Of a stretch of DNA of 64,000 nt, positions 33,384 through 42,671 are shown one piece after another (the stretch's first letter is position 1; each line of letters opens with the position of its first letter). The notes below the pieces were generated by a model, which saw nothing but the letters and a program-made list of their open reading frames with translations, ran no database searches and was not told the origin of the DNA. Both the position numbers and the translations under genes were made by a program. This stretch comes from CAVTLG01 sp963735495 (GTDB lineage: Bacteria; Chloroflexota; Ktedonobacteria; Ktedonobacterales; Ktedonobacteraceae), in contig CAVTLG010000009.1 in the NCBI GenBank assembly GCA_963735495.1, forward strand, positions 310,001 to 374,000, in the 5' to 3' direction.

Positions 33384-34022
33384 ATGCAAGAGTCAGCGCG
33401 TAACGAAATCCCTGTGTTCGACGACGAGGTTGAGGAATTGAGCGAGGAGGGTCGCGCGCGTATACGGCAGGAGCATGCCGAGATGCGTGCACAGCGCAAG
33501 CCAGGACGTACCGGGTTGGTGATTGTCAACACTGGTAACGGCAAGGGCAAGACCACCGCCGCGCTGGGTATCTTGCTGCGTGCCTCGGGACAGAATTTGC
33601 GCGTGGTGATGCTACAATTTCTCAAGGCGCAGACCGGCAACTGGGGCGAGATCCGCGCAGTGCAACGTCTCGGCGTTGAAATTATTCCTCTCGGCGATGG
33701 TTTTACCTGGACCAGCAATGATCTCTCGCATGATCGCGCACTTGCGCAAGCGTGCTGGCAGCAGTGTCGCGAAAAAATCGAGAGCGATCAGTACGACGTT
33801 GTGATCATGGACGAGATCACCTATGGGTTCAAATATGGCTGGCTCGATATCGCCGAGGTGCTGACCACATTGCGGCAGCGCAATCCACACATGCATGTCA
33901 TCCTGACCGGGCGCGATGCTCCTGAGGAGCTCATTGAGTATGCCGACCTGGTCACGGAGATGCGCGAGATCAAGCATCCATATAAACAGGGTATTCTGGC
34001 GCAAAAGGGCATTGAGTTTTGA
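33384..34022 (+). CDS. cobO: Cob(I)yrinic acid a,c-diamide adenosyltransferase (CobO/BtuR/CobA type)
   Basis: Moves the adenosyl group of ATP to cob(I)alamin or corrinoid precursors. 212 residues with the P-loop GNGKGKTTAALG at about 53-64, preceded by GLVIVNT. Family segments VVMLQFLKAQTGNWGE, DYDVVIMDEITYGFKYGW (as QYDVVIMDEI) and HVILTGRDAPEELIEYADLVTEMREIKHP follow. ATG 33384 is preceded by GGAGG five bases upstream; a TTG 12 bases earlier is less likely. It follows about 400 bp of non-coding sequence and precedes a flavin oxidase by 56 bp. It is the adenosylation step of the cobalamin set in this window. Confidence 0.92.
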   Translation: MQESARNEIPVFDDEVEELSEEGRARIRQEHAEMRAQRKPGRTGLVIVNTGNGKGKTTAALGILLRASGQNLRVVMLQFLKAQTGNWGEIRAVQRLGVEIIPLGDGFTWTSNDLSHDRALAQACWQQCREKIESDQYDVVIMDEITYGFKYGWLDIAEVLTTLRQRNPHMHVILTGRDAPEELIEYADLVTEMREIKHPYKQGILAQKGIEF

Positions 34023-34078
34023 GTGTCTGCTTACGCTGTTACCTCTTTTGATGCTAAAATATGCTCAAGGAGGGCACG

Positions 34079-35203
34079 ATGAGCATAAAACAATCAACCG
34101 ATGTAGCTATTATTGGCGCAGGTGTCAGCGGCTGCTCTATTGCGTATCATTTGCGCAAAGCGGGTGTCGAGGTCTGCGTTTTCGAGCGAGCTGAGATTGC
34201 CGCCGAGGCTTCCAGCGCTGCCGCTGGTCTGCTGGCTCCCAACAGTGTACTTATCGGACCCAAAGCGGGTGCCGATCTCTTTTTTGCCAGTTGGTCGATT
34301 ACTGCTGAAGTTTTGGCCGAGATTGAAGCGGCGAGCGGTGTGCAGGTCGAATATCAGCGCACAGGTGCCTTGCATATCATCACGAGTGAGGACGAACGGC
34401 AGCAGTTTCGCAAGTACGCGGAGTTCTGGCAGGCGCATGGACAGGACGTCGCGTGGGTGGCAGGAGAAGAACTACACGCGTACGAGCCTTTGTTAAATCC
34501 GACGGTAGATGCAGCACTCTACGTTCCACATACCGCGAGCATGAGACCGCGTCTGGTGACGAGAGCCTATGCCGAAGCCGCGCGCAAGCTCGGTGCACAC
34601 ATCTATGAGCAGTGCGAGGTAACAGGCTTTCAGCAGCATGCTGGCAGAATCACGGGCATACAGACGGTGCAAGGAGAAGTCATCGCCTGTCAGCGTGTCG
34701 TGATCGCCACAGGTGCGTGGTCAGCGCAGATGGGGAACTGGCTGGGATTGACCATACCAGTTGTACCTGCGCGTGGCCAGATCCTTTCGCTCAAGCAGCC
34801 AGCTACGCCGTTAAAGCATACGGTCTTCGGCAATGGTCTCTACCTGGTCCCCAAAGTTGACGCTACGATCTATGTTGGCGCGACGGTTGAGCAAGTAGGC
34901 TTTGATAAGAGCAACACCGCAGGTGGTCTCGCCTGGCTGCTTTCTAATGCGATCCAACTGATGCCTGCCCTTGAACATGCGGCGCTGGCTACTATCTGGA
35001 CGGGCCTGCGTCCGTGGTCGCGGGACACCTATCCCATTCTCGGCACTGCGCCAGGCTGGGAAAACGTCATCCTGGCCACTGGACATGGTGCGTGCGGCTT
35101 TGAGTTGAGTGCGATTACCGGCAGAACAATCACAGAGTTACTCACGAGTGGGCAAACACCAGCCGTCATTCAGCCATTCGGCCTGGAGCGCTTCATGCAG
35201 TGA
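34079..35203 (+). CDS. FAD-dependent amino-acid oxidase, glycine oxidase ThiO-like
   Basis: DAO-family flavoenzyme of 374 residues. Rossmann motif DVAIIGAGVSGCSIAYHL at the N-terminus, ERAEIAAEASSAAAGLLAP (typical ThiO/DadA region), VIATGAWS in the middle and WTGLRPWSRDTYPILGTAPGW with NVILATGHGACGFELSAITG at the C-terminus. ThiO makes dehydroglycine for thiazole synthesis, but no thi genes are adjacent, so sarcosine, D-amino-acid or another amine substrate is possible. AAGGAGG precedes ATG 34079 closely. It may be co-transcribed with cobO, 56 bp upstream. Confidence 0.82.
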   Translation: MSIKQSTDVAIIGAGVSGCSIAYHLRKAGVEVCVFERAEIAAEASSAAAGLLAPNSVLIGPKAGADLFFASWSITAEVLAEIEAASGVQVEYQRTGALHIITSEDERQQFRKYAEFWQAHGQDVAWVAGEELHAYEPLLNPTVDAALYVPHTASMRPRLVTRAYAEAARKLGAHIYEQCEVTGFQQHAGRITGIQTVQGEVIACQRVVIATGAWSAQMGNWLGLTIPVVPARGQILSLKQPATPLKHTVFGNGLYLVPKVDATIYVGATVEQVGFDKSNTAGGLAWLLSNAIQLMPALEHAALATIWTGLRPWSRDTYPILGTAPGWENVILATGHGACGFELSAITGRTITELLTSGQTPAVIQPFGLERFMQ

Positions 35204-35442
35204 ACCTCTCATCTGAAGGCAAGAGAAACGGGTTTTCATTACCGGGGAAGCATTGTTTCGATACACCATAAGGTCCTTTCATTCGTGTACCAGGAATGCA
35301 CTGAAATCTTGCTTAGCGCAAATTGCAGAGATTTTTGCTAAGTAAGAGTAATAAACACATCGATGTGAAAAAGATGTGAATTTTGACATCAGTGTTGTAC
35401 AATAGTTTTGGAAGGTACACAGAAAGAAAGGATGTGTTTCCT

Positions 35443-36423
35443 ATGGTGAGTAACATAACTGATCGCCGCGCTACTTTCATTGAGCCTCATACCCTGGCAT
35501 TCCTCAAAGGGCTTGAGGCGCAAGGTGGTCCTCCTCTCTATACCTTAACACCTGCCGAAGCGCGTAAGGTGCTCTTAGCTGTGCAGGCAAGCGTGAACGT
35601 CACGAAGCTCCCGGCTGAGATTGAGGACCGTACCATCCCTGGAGGTCCAACCGGTGAAGTTTCGCTGAGGATTGTGCGTCCGCAAGGGGCAACCGGAGTA
35701 TTACCTGCTATTGTGTATTGCCATGGTGGTGGGTGGATACTGGGGGATAAAGAAACCCATGATCGCCTGGTGCGTGAAATCGCCAATGGTGTACAGGCGA
35801 CGGTGGTATTTGTGAATTATACACCTTCCCCAGAGGCACACTATCCCGTAGCGGTCGAGCAAGCGTATACCGCATTGGCCTGGGCAGCGGAGCAGGGCAC
35901 TGCCATTGGTGTTGATCCCTCACGCCTGGCGCTATGTGGTGATAGTGTCGGGGGGAATATGGTCGCCGTGCTCACCTTGCTGGCGAAAGAGCGTAAGGGA
36001 CCCAAACTGACGTACCAGGTGCTCCTCTACCCGGTCACGGACGCCGGGATGGATACTGCTTCCTATCACCAATACGGGGATGGTTCCTTCTGGCTCTCCG
36101 CTGCGGCCATGAAGTGGTTCTGGGACAGCTATGCGCCGGATGTGGCGCAGCGCAAAGATTACAAGGTCTCACCCTTACAGGCGGGGCTTGCACAGCTACA
36201 GGGACTGCCACCGGCCTTGATTATGGTGGACGAGAATGACGTGTTACGCGATGAAGGGGAAGCGTATGCCCACAAATTACAGCATGCAGGTGTCAGAGTG
36301 ACTGCTACCCGTTATCTGGGTACCATTCATGATTTCGCTCTGCTCAATCCCATTACGGAGACGCCCGCCCCTCGTGCTGCCATTGCTCAGGCCATTGACA
36401 CACTGCGCAAAGCGTTCGCATAA
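35443..36423 (+). CDS. Alpha/beta hydrolase of the hormone-sensitive-lipase family
   Basis: Carboxylesterase or lipase, 326 residues. The oxyanion motif HGGGWILG, nucleophile GDSVGGN (Ser), acid MVDENDVLRDEGE and His in GTIHDFALL are all present, in the order typical of the HSL (GDSAG) family. There is no signal peptide, so it is cytosolic. ATG 35443 has AAAGGA about ten bases upstream; the frame is open further upstream but lacks a better start. It is followed by a small zinc-finger gene 121 bp away. Substrate unknown. Confidence 0.88.
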   Translation: MVSNITDRRATFIEPHTLAFLKGLEAQGGPPLYTLTPAEARKVLLAVQASVNVTKLPAEIEDRTIPGGPTGEVSLRIVRPQGATGVLPAIVYCHGGGWILGDKETHDRLVREIANGVQATVVFVNYTPSPEAHYPVAVEQAYTALAWAAEQGTAIGVDPSRLALCGDSVGGNMVAVLTLLAKERKGPKLTYQVLLYPVTDAGMDTASYHQYGDGSFWLSAAAMKWFWDSYAPDVAQRKDYKVSPLQAGLAQLQGLPPALIMVDENDVLRDEGEAYAHKLQHAGVRVTATRYLGTIHDFALLNPITETPAPRAAIAQAIDTLRKAFA

Positions 36424-36544
36424 TACCATTTGGAATGAGAAAAAGGGTCACAGTGTCTCTGAGCATGTCTTTGCAGCAGTCAGAGACACTTATTCCGTTT
36501 GGCGGATTTTGTGGCAAAAATTGAAAAAGATAAAGGAAAGAAAC

Positions 36545-36811
36545 ATGGCAAAAGCATGTACACATCTCGACCAGATACAAGAGGTTACGCCGAGCGCACA
36601 GGGTTGCGAGGATTGTCTGAAGACCGGTGACACGTGGGTACACTTGCGCCTGTGTCTCTCTTGTGGACACGTGGGCTGTTGTGACTCATCGAAGAATAAG
36701 CACGCTACCAAACATTTTCATGCGACCAACCACCCGATTATTCAGTCCTTCCAGCCCGACGAAGATTGGATCTGGTGTTATGTCGATGAGGTGATGCTCT
36801 CGCCCGCTTGA
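36545..36811 (+). CDS. UBP-type zinc-finger protein
   Basis: Small protein of 88 residues that is almost entirely a ZnF-UBP domain: CTHLDQI at the start, CEDCLKTGDTWVHLRLCLSCGHVGCCD in two pieces of Cys pairs, and HATKHFHATNHPII with the metal His residues. In eukaryotes this domain binds the ubiquitin C-terminus; the bacterial role is unknown. AAAGGAAAG precedes ATG 36545 well. Confidence 0.85.
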   Translation: MAKACTHLDQIQEVTPSAQGCEDCLKTGDTWVHLRLCLSCGHVGCCDSSKNKHATKHFHATNHPIIQSFQPDEDWIWCYVDEVMLSPA

Positions 36812-36916
36812 TCACAGCTTGACGCCATAGACATTGCGACCAGGCTGAAGAAACTATTTCGCGCTAGAGAGATGTTCCTCGTCATGAAACAAAGAGACTA
36901 GCAAATGGAGCAATAT

Positions 36917-37840
36917 ATGGAGAACACAAATAAGATATATCAAAAGGAAGCTGCGGAGAACTGGCCTGCTCTTCCATTTGCAGCATGGAGAGATACCTGT
37001 GAGACACTCCATATGTGGACGCAGATCGTTGGCAAGGTCAGGCTGGAGATGAGTCCATTTGTGAATCATTGGTGGCATGTCCCGTTGTATGTCACTGCGC
37101 GTGGACTGACAACGTCTGCCATTCCCGCTCAAAGTGGCACCTTTGCCGTCAATTTTGACTTCATCGATCACAATCTCCTCGTGCTCACAAGCGATGGGAC
37201 CCGCAAAACGCTGCCACTGATCCCGCGTTCGGTCGCCGCTTTTTACCGGGAATTCATGGCCTGCTTGCATGCTCTGGGGATCGAGATTACCATCTACACG
37301 TTGCCGTGTGAAGTGCACAATCCCATCCGGTTTGATCAGGATGAGGTACATGCCTCCTACGATCCAGTCTACGCCCAGCGCTTCTGGCGTATTCTGGTGC
37401 AGGCTGATAACGTCTTGAAGCGCTATCGCTCGCCCTTTCTTGGCAAGAGCAGTCCCATCCACTTTTTCTGGGGTAGCTTTGATCTGGCGCAGTCGCGTTT
37501 CTCTGGTCGCCGCGCCCCAGAAAAAGTGGGCATGGATCGCATCACGCGGCTCGCCTACTCGCATGAAGTGATCAGTTGTGGCTTCTGGCCCGGTGATGAT
37601 CGTTTCCCGGCACCGGCTTTCTACTCCTATACCTATCCAGAGCCGCCTGGACTCAATGCAGCCTCGTTGCTTCCTGCTACGGCGTTTTACAGCCAGGAAC
37701 TGGGTGAATGCTTACTGCGCTATGACGATGTGCGCTCGGCTCCCTCGCCTGAGCAGGCGCTACTGGAGTTTTTTCAGAGTACATACGCAGCTGGAGCCGC
37801 GCTGGCACATTGGGATTGCGCGGCATTAGAGATGAGATGA
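36917..37840 (+). CDS. DUF5996 family protein
   Basis: 307 residues of a conserved family without known function. Characteristic segments are LPFAAWRDTCETLHMWTQIV near the start, HWWHVPLYVTARGLTT, and SPIHFFWGSFDLAQSRFSGR in the middle, rich in Trp and His. No membrane segments or nucleotide motifs. ATG 36917 has GGAG six bases upstream and is preferred over ATG 36905. It lies between the zinc-finger gene and the convergent TetR gene. Confidence 0.82.
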   Translation: MENTNKIYQKEAAENWPALPFAAWRDTCETLHMWTQIVGKVRLEMSPFVNHWWHVPLYVTARGLTTSAIPAQSGTFAVNFDFIDHNLLVLTSDGTRKTLPLIPRSVAAFYREFMACLHALGIEITIYTLPCEVHNPIRFDQDEVHASYDPVYAQRFWRILVQADNVLKRYRSPFLGKSSPIHFFWGSFDLAQSRFSGRRAPEKVGMDRITRLAYSHEVISCGFWPGDDRFPAPAFYSYTYPEPPGLNAASLLPATAFYSQELGECLLRYDDVRSAPSPEQALLEFFQSTYAAGAALAHWDCAALEMR

Positions 37841-37855
37841 CGCAGTTCTCTGCTC

Positions 37856-38434
37856 TTATGCGCTGCCCGTGGGTGGCTGGCTCAGGCCGGCGATAAACAG
37901 GTTGATGAGCCAGCGGAAACTCGCGTCCCGGTCTATTGGCATACCAAAGCCGCCAGCCATTTCTAGCGCGAGAAAGCCGTGTACGAGGCTACGCAGGCCG
38001 CGAATAGCATGAATAGCGTCTTCCTCGCTGAGTTGGTATGGTACAAGTATAGCCCGGATCACATCGACAATCTGTAGCGCCATGACCTGTGTCTCCTGAT
38101 CAGTAGGATCGGGCGCTTGCAATGTAAGGGCATAGCGTCCGGGGGTTTGTTGTGCGTAGGCTCGATAGGCGTAGGCGAGCGCGAAGATGGCCTCCGCGTG
38201 CGACTTCCCAACGGTTGCATGCAGTACGCGGTCAAGCAAATCATGCAGGCAGTACAGTGCCAAGTCGTGCTTGAGTCCGGGCAGTCCCGCGACATGATTG
38301 TACAGGGAGGGCGGGCGTACGCCTAAACGCTCGGCGAGGCGGCCCAGCGAAAGCTGAGCGATGCCCTCCTCGTCGATCAGTTTTGCGGCGGCCTCCACCA
38401 CGCTGGCCTGGTCCAATCCAACTCTAGGTGACAT
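37856..38434 (-). CDS. TetR/AcrR family transcriptional regulator
   Basis: 192 residues. The N-terminal helix-turn-helix is recognised in ASVVEAAAKLIDEEGIAQLSL then AERLGVRPPSLYNHV (residues 10-45). The C-terminal ligand domain resembles the WHG/TetR_C_33 type (YRAYAQQTPGRYALTL). The start at 38434 has AAAGGAAA upstream and lies four bases after the stop of the metallo-beta-lactamase gene, so the two form an operon. It very likely binds the perfect palindrome at 39194-39234 ahead of that operon, giving autoregulation. Confidence 0.88.
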   Translation of the reverse strand: MSPRVGLDQASVVEAAAKLIDEEGIAQLSLGRLAERLGVRPPSLYNHVAGLPGLKHDLALYCLHDLLDRVLHATVGKSHAEAIFALAYAYRAYAQQTPGRYALTLQAPDPTDQETQVMALQIVDVIRAILVPYQLSEEDAIHAIRGLRSLVHGFLALEMAGGFGMPIDRDASFRWLINLFIAGLSQPPTGSA

Positions 38435-38438
38435 GTGA

Positions 38439-39155
38439 CTATTTCCTTTGCTCTTGAGCCAGGGATTGCTCCATAACACGGATGGCGCGTTCCATGGCCA
38501 CCTGGGGATGATCGAGCATGCGACCGTGTCCCACTGCCAGGAGTGCTGGCTGAAGCGCCAGTAGCTTGCGTGCACTCTCCAGGGATAAGCCTTTATGCCA
38601 GGTGGCGAGAGCTGGCAGCGGGAAGAGGATTTTGAGCGTGCCCGAAACTGCCACGCCTCCCAGCGTCTGTAAGGCATCGCCAGCGATCAGGGAGCGGTCT
38701 CTGGTATCGAGGAAGGCGATCTGCCCAGGTGTGTGGCCTGGTGTAGCAATCACTTCGAGCGAGCCAATGCGATCTCCTTCGTGCAACAACTGCGTCGGCT
38801 TTGTGGAGCAGACGGTATAGCCGCCGCGCAAGGGTACCTGTGGCTCGGAAGGGTCCAGGCTCTTATCGCCAGACAGAAAACGCGCATCTCGTTCGCTGAT
38901 AGCCACTGGGATAGTGGGTAGCGCGGCATGCAGCGCATCCAGTGAGCCAACATGATCGCTATGGTCATGGGTCAGCAGGATGCGCGCAATGGGTAGACCT
39001 AGCTTGCTTGCCTCCTGCATGATGGCCTGAGCCTGACTGGCAGGCCAGGCGGTGTCGATCAGGGTAAAGCCATCTTCCTCGCGTACCAGGTAGCAATTGA
39101 TGGCACCAATATAGGTCAATTGAAAAAGATTTTTGCCGGAAGCGGTCACTTTCAT
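38439..39155 (-). CDS. MBL-fold metallo-hydrolase
   Basis: Zinc-dependent hydrolase of 238 residues. The metal motif is LLTHDHSDHVGSLDAL (HxHxDH), further ligands are in VIATPGHTPGQIAF (His) and SLIAGDALQ (Asp), and VGHGRML near the C-terminus supplies the last His. It resembles glyoxalase II-like and quinolone-signal-type enzymes more than true beta-lactamases; substrate unknown. First gene of a two-gene operon with its TetR repressor. Confidence 0.87.
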   Translation of the reverse strand: MKVTASGKNLFQLTYIGAINCYLVREEDGFTLIDTAWPASQAQAIMQEASKLGLPIARILLTHDHSDHVGSLDALHAALPTIPVAISERDARFLSGDKSLDPSEPQVPLRGGYTVCSTKPTQLLHEGDRIGSLEVIATPGHTPGQIAFLDTRDRSLIAGDALQTLGGVAVSGTLKILFPLPALATWHKGLSLESARKLLALQPALLAVGHGRMLDHPQVAMERAIRVMEQSLAQEQRK

Positions 39156-39174
39156 CCTTGATTTTTCCTCCTAG

Positions 39175-39234
39175 CTAATCACATTAGCTTAAAAACTAAT
39201 TACGTTAGTATATTATACTAACGTAATTAGTTTG
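39175..39234. promoter_or_regulatory. TetR-type operator ahead of the MBL-tetR operon
   Basis: A perfect inverted repeat with 20 bp arms (39194-39213 and 39215-39234, one-base centre; half-site ACTAATTACGTTAGTATA). A smaller palindrome, GCTAATCACATTAGC, is at about 39177-39191 and carries similar TTAG/CTAA halves, possibly a second site. Both are directly upstream of the MBL gene start. Confidence 0.8.
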
Positions 39235-39270
39235 TCAAGAGGAAAAGGCCTGAAAATTGCGAGGTGATGG

Positions 39271-39299
39271 GTGGGATGCGACCTCCAATCGCACCCCAC
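39271..39299. terminator. Hairpin downstream of the GH48 gene
   Basis: Stem GTGGGATGCGA / TCGCACCCCAC with one mismatch, located just after the cellulase stop codon on the minus strand. No strong T-run follows, so the efficiency is uncertain. Confidence 0.5.
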
Positions 39300-39307
39300 A
39301 GGCTCTG

Positions 39308-42211
39308 CTACGAGGGGAACAGCATATCGTAATCGGCATTCGCCATAGCGACATCCGCCTGCGCCCAGAAACGATGGTAGTTGAACGTGGGGGCCGCTCC
39401 GCCATTCAGATACGCCTCGACCTTCGGCCAGGCTGGATCTTGCAGGTACTTTGGCCGCTCGGTGATGAACGTCGTTGACGAATTCAGCGTCGCACCCTGC
39501 CCATTGACACCGGTCCAACCTGCCGGGATGTAGACCGAGTCGTTGAACTGGCTATAGTCCGTGCGCGTCTCAGGGGCCGAGACACCAATGCTATCGCGAT
39601 AATTCGTCCACATGCGATCAAGAAGCGCTTTGGCGAGCGTCTGTGCTGCCGTATTGCCTGACTTGGCCGCGTAGTACTCCAGCGTCTTCGCCAGGGCCGC
39701 CGTGATGCCAACATCATTCGTCGTATCGACCACCGTCACGTGCAGATTGGTATTGGCGGTCGGACTGGATGGATTCCAGGTATTCGGTTGGCCGGTCCAG
39801 TTCAGCGTCGAAGGAATGGCATAGGTGCCATCGGCATTGAGCGTCGTATTCGCCGAGGCCCAGGCGACCCATTTATCCAGGATGGACTTGGCGGTCGCAT
39901 TATTGGTCTCGTAATAATACTCGGCCACACGCTCCATCGACCACGCCTGATAACCAAACCAGTTGTTGCTGGGTGGATCATGATACTCCGGCTCCCAGTC
40001 GTACGACAGACCATAGAACGTGGGATCGCCAGCCGGCGGCGTGCCATAGTCTCCGCCCCAACTATTGGTTGCTCCACCGGCTATCGCGCCCTCCGCCGAC
40101 TGTAGCCATTGATAGAACTGCAATTGCCGACTCAGGCTCGTCGCCCAGTCACCCGGTGCGGTCGGCGACAATGGCTCAAGAGCAGGAATAGTGCTCAGCG
40201 CCCACGCGGCCAGCGGGTTCTGGTAGCCCTGATGCGATGCACTGGAACCGATACGCCAGGACCACGGATTCGAGGCATCAAGCGAACCACCCCAGGCGTA
40301 ATACCAGGACAACAGGTAATTCGAACTACTCTTGCCCGTACCGGCTGTGCAGCTCGTACTCTGGCAACCTGGATTTTTGAAGTATTTATCGTAGAATGAG
40401 TAACGGAGATAGTCACCCAGCTTCGCCGCCTTCGCCAGCGTCGGAGCAATCGTGCTTTCCTGGCCCTGAGCAGTTGACCAGGTATACGCCCAAAAGGCTG
40501 CCTGCACCGCACGAGCGTCAGCATCTGGTGCATCGGTATAGCGCCACTGCTTCGAGTAGCTACCGCCCGGCGCGGGGATGGTGAACAGGCTCAGGAAGCC
40601 GACCGGACCACCGAACGCGTAGGTCTCACATGACGGCTGGACCACCGTTTTCCAGACCGACTCTGACGCGCCACGCTGGTACGAGTTGATAAAAGAAGGC
40701 TTCGTCGTGCCATCACCACAATAGCCGTAGCCATACCAGTTATCGGTATCCAGCAACCAGTGCATGCCATAGATGTCCCATGTGCCGTATGTCTGATACA
40801 GCTCCTGGGCCAGCGGGTCCTGTCCCACGGTGACGCTGGTACTCAATTGCACTGGATAATCAGTAATGGTATCCGACTCGGGAGCGTACTGCGCGGGACT
40901 ATTTGGATTGTAGGAACTCTGGTTCGGCTGCTCGGTCGCCGACGGAATGGCATACGTCTCCATCGTCGTCCAGGCACTGTTGAAGGGCTGCCAGTTGCCA
41001 GTCTCTTCGCCATAGGTCGCCTCCAGCCAGATCCAGTAGCTAAAGGTTTCCGAGGTCGTCTCGTGACCATAATCTGGCGCTTCAACAATCAGCGTCTCGA
41101 CCGAGTGGTACGGGATACCCAACGAGCTGAAGTAGCCATTGGCCGGATTCTTGATGTCGTTATACATATCCAGGAAGCGCTGCGTCGGCGTAGGTAGCGC
41201 ATTGCTTTGCACCGTCACCGTCACCGTGGCGCTCGTATAGCCGGTCGCTGAAGCCGTCAACGTCGCCGTACTGCCCACCGTGGCGCTGCTGGTACTGGCA
41301 ATCGTCGCATTCTGCTGCGTATTCCAGTCTGCTGGCGTAAACGTCAAGGATGCACCGCTCGTGACGCTGACATTCGTTGTGCCAGCCGTATTGGCAAGTG
41401 TCACCGTCACATTGCCCGTGGGCTGCGTCGAGAGGTCCACGCCCAACTGAGCCGTACCACCCACATTGACGTTGAGCGCAGAGGTGCTGGTCAACACTTG
41501 TGGTGTCACAGGTGCCGTCACCGTAATACTCACCACCGACGAAGTGGTACTCGTGCCATTGGCGGCAAACGCCTCTGCTGTCAGCGAGTAGGTGCCCGCA
41601 GCCACGTTATTCCAGGCGAACGTATAGGGCGAGGTAGTGACCGCCCCTAAGAGTGCGGTGCCGTTATAGAACTCCACCCGACTGATCGTTGAGCTGGCAT
41701 CGGTAGCGCTCGCCTGAATGGTAATATTGGCCGGAGCCTGGAAGGAACTGCCAGAGGTCGGGCTGGTAATCGAAACCGTTGGTGGCACCGCATTGCAGGT
41801 CTGACCATTCAGCGTAAACGCTGTTGGTGAGGTATTGGTACTGCTATACGAGCCGTTAAAACCGATATTGATCGTCGCACTCGGCGCGATAGAGCTATTC
41901 CAGGAGAGATTTTGCGCCGTCACATTCTCTCCACTCTGCGTCCAGGTCGCGCTCCATCCCTGCGTCACCTGCTGGTTGCCTGGGAATGTAAACCCAAGCG
42001 TCCATCCATTGACCGTTGATGTACTGGAATTAGTGATATTGACGCTGGTTGTGAAACCAGTCGGCCATTGGCTACTGACTGTGTAGCTCACAGTACACAG
42101 CGGCGAGCCAGCGGCGCTCACGTGTAGTGGCGTGCTGTTCAGCAAGCCACCGACCACGATGAGCAGGATTGTCGTAACAACCAATAGTGATCTGACGATC
42201 CTTTTGGTCAT
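39308..42211 (-). CDS. Secreted GH48 cellulase (CBM2 - two beta-sandwich modules - GH48)
   Basis: Processive reducing-end cellobiohydrolase or related glucanase, exported. 967 residues: signal peptide about 1-32 (ending HVSA-AGS), a CBM2 cellulose-binding module to about residue 135 (SYTVSSQWPTGFTTSVNIT), an Ig-like module (PPTVSITSPTSGSSF to about 230), a second Thr/Ser-rich beta-sandwich (to about 325), then a complete GH48 catalytic domain of about 635 residues. Its motif VEAPDYGHETTSE carries both acids corresponding to Glu44 and Glu55 of Cel48F, the latter being the catalytic acid. GGAGG precedes ATG 42211. No other cellulase gene is adjacent. A family-1 palindrome lies in the leader. 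GH48 enzymes usually mark true cellulose degraders. Confidence 0.93.
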   Translation of the reverse strand: MTKRIVRSLLVVTTILLIVVGGLLNSTPLHVSAAGSPLCTVSYTVSSQWPTGFTTSVNITNSSTSTVNGWTLGFTFPGNQQVTQGWSATWTQSGENVTAQNLSWNSSIAPSATINIGFNGSYSSTNTSPTAFTLNGQTCNAVPPTVSITSPTSGSSFQAPANITIQASATDASSTISRVEFYNGTALLGAVTTSPYTFAWNNVAAGTYSLTAEAFAANGTSTTSSVVSITVTAPVTPQVLTSTSALNVNVGGTAQLGVDLSTQPTGNVTVTLANTAGTTNVSVTSGASLTFTPADWNTQQNATIASTSSATVGSTATLTASATGYTSATVTVTVQSNALPTPTQRFLDMYNDIKNPANGYFSSLGIPYHSVETLIVEAPDYGHETTSETFSYWIWLEATYGEETGNWQPFNSAWTTMETYAIPSATEQPNQSSYNPNSPAQYAPESDTITDYPVQLSTSVTVGQDPLAQELYQTYGTWDIYGMHWLLDTDNWYGYGYCGDGTTKPSFINSYQRGASESVWKTVVQPSCETYAFGGPVGFLSLFTIPAPGGSYSKQWRYTDAPDADARAVQAAFWAYTWSTAQGQESTIAPTLAKAAKLGDYLRYSFYDKYFKNPGCQSTSCTAGTGKSSSNYLLSWYYAWGGSLDASNPWSWRIGSSASHQGYQNPLAAWALSTIPALEPLSPTAPGDWATSLSRQLQFYQWLQSAEGAIAGGATNSWGGDYGTPPAGDPTFYGLSYDWEPEYHDPPSNNWFGYQAWSMERVAEYYYETNNATAKSILDKWVAWASANTTLNADGTYAIPSTLNWTGQPNTWNPSSPTANTNLHVTVVDTTNDVGITAALAKTLEYYAAKSGNTAAQTLAKALLDRMWTNYRDSIGVSAPETRTDYSQFNDSVYIPAGWTGVNGQGATLNSSTTFITERPKYLQDPAWPKVEAYLNGGAAPTFNYHRFWAQADVAMANADYDMLFPS

Positions 42212-42271
42212 TGGGAACCTCCTTGTATGGAATACAGGACAGCAAGTCCTTTTGCTGTCCATACATAAAAC

Positions 42272-42373
42272 GGGTAGGGGCGTGTCCTGGCAACCGTCTC
42301 GGGGGCCACGCAACCACCCCGAGGGCACGCTGCAATCGGTATCCAGGGCGCACGCAAGGTGACGCCCCTACCC
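42272..42373. repeat. Family-1 palindromic element, copy 2 (upstream of GH48)
   Basis: 102 bp bounded by GGGTAGGGGCGT and ACGCCCCTACCC, with an extended inner stem. It lies 61 bp upstream of the cellulase start, in the 460 bp between that gene and the HTH/TPR regulator. Another inverted repeat (GGCAAGG / CCTTGCC) is near 42528-42600. Confidence 0.85.
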
Positions 42374-42671
42374 GTTTCCCTTGATATTTCTCATCACCGG
42401 GATTGCGCGCGTCGTTTCTCACCTCCTTATATATTGACCATATTCAGAGCATGTGCTAGCGCTGCGCCTGATATCAGGTGCAGTGCTAATGCACGCTAAA
42501 TAACACATCGAGAGGATGATATAGGCAAGGCAACCGACGCCTTACGGAGTCGGATGCATATAGGGATGCTCGCGTAGCTCCTCTGCATACGACCTTGCCT
42601 GTGTTGCGAAGAGCAACAGGTCAGGAAAAGCTACGCGTAGCATATTTTCTATTTCGGTTCATTAACCAGCA

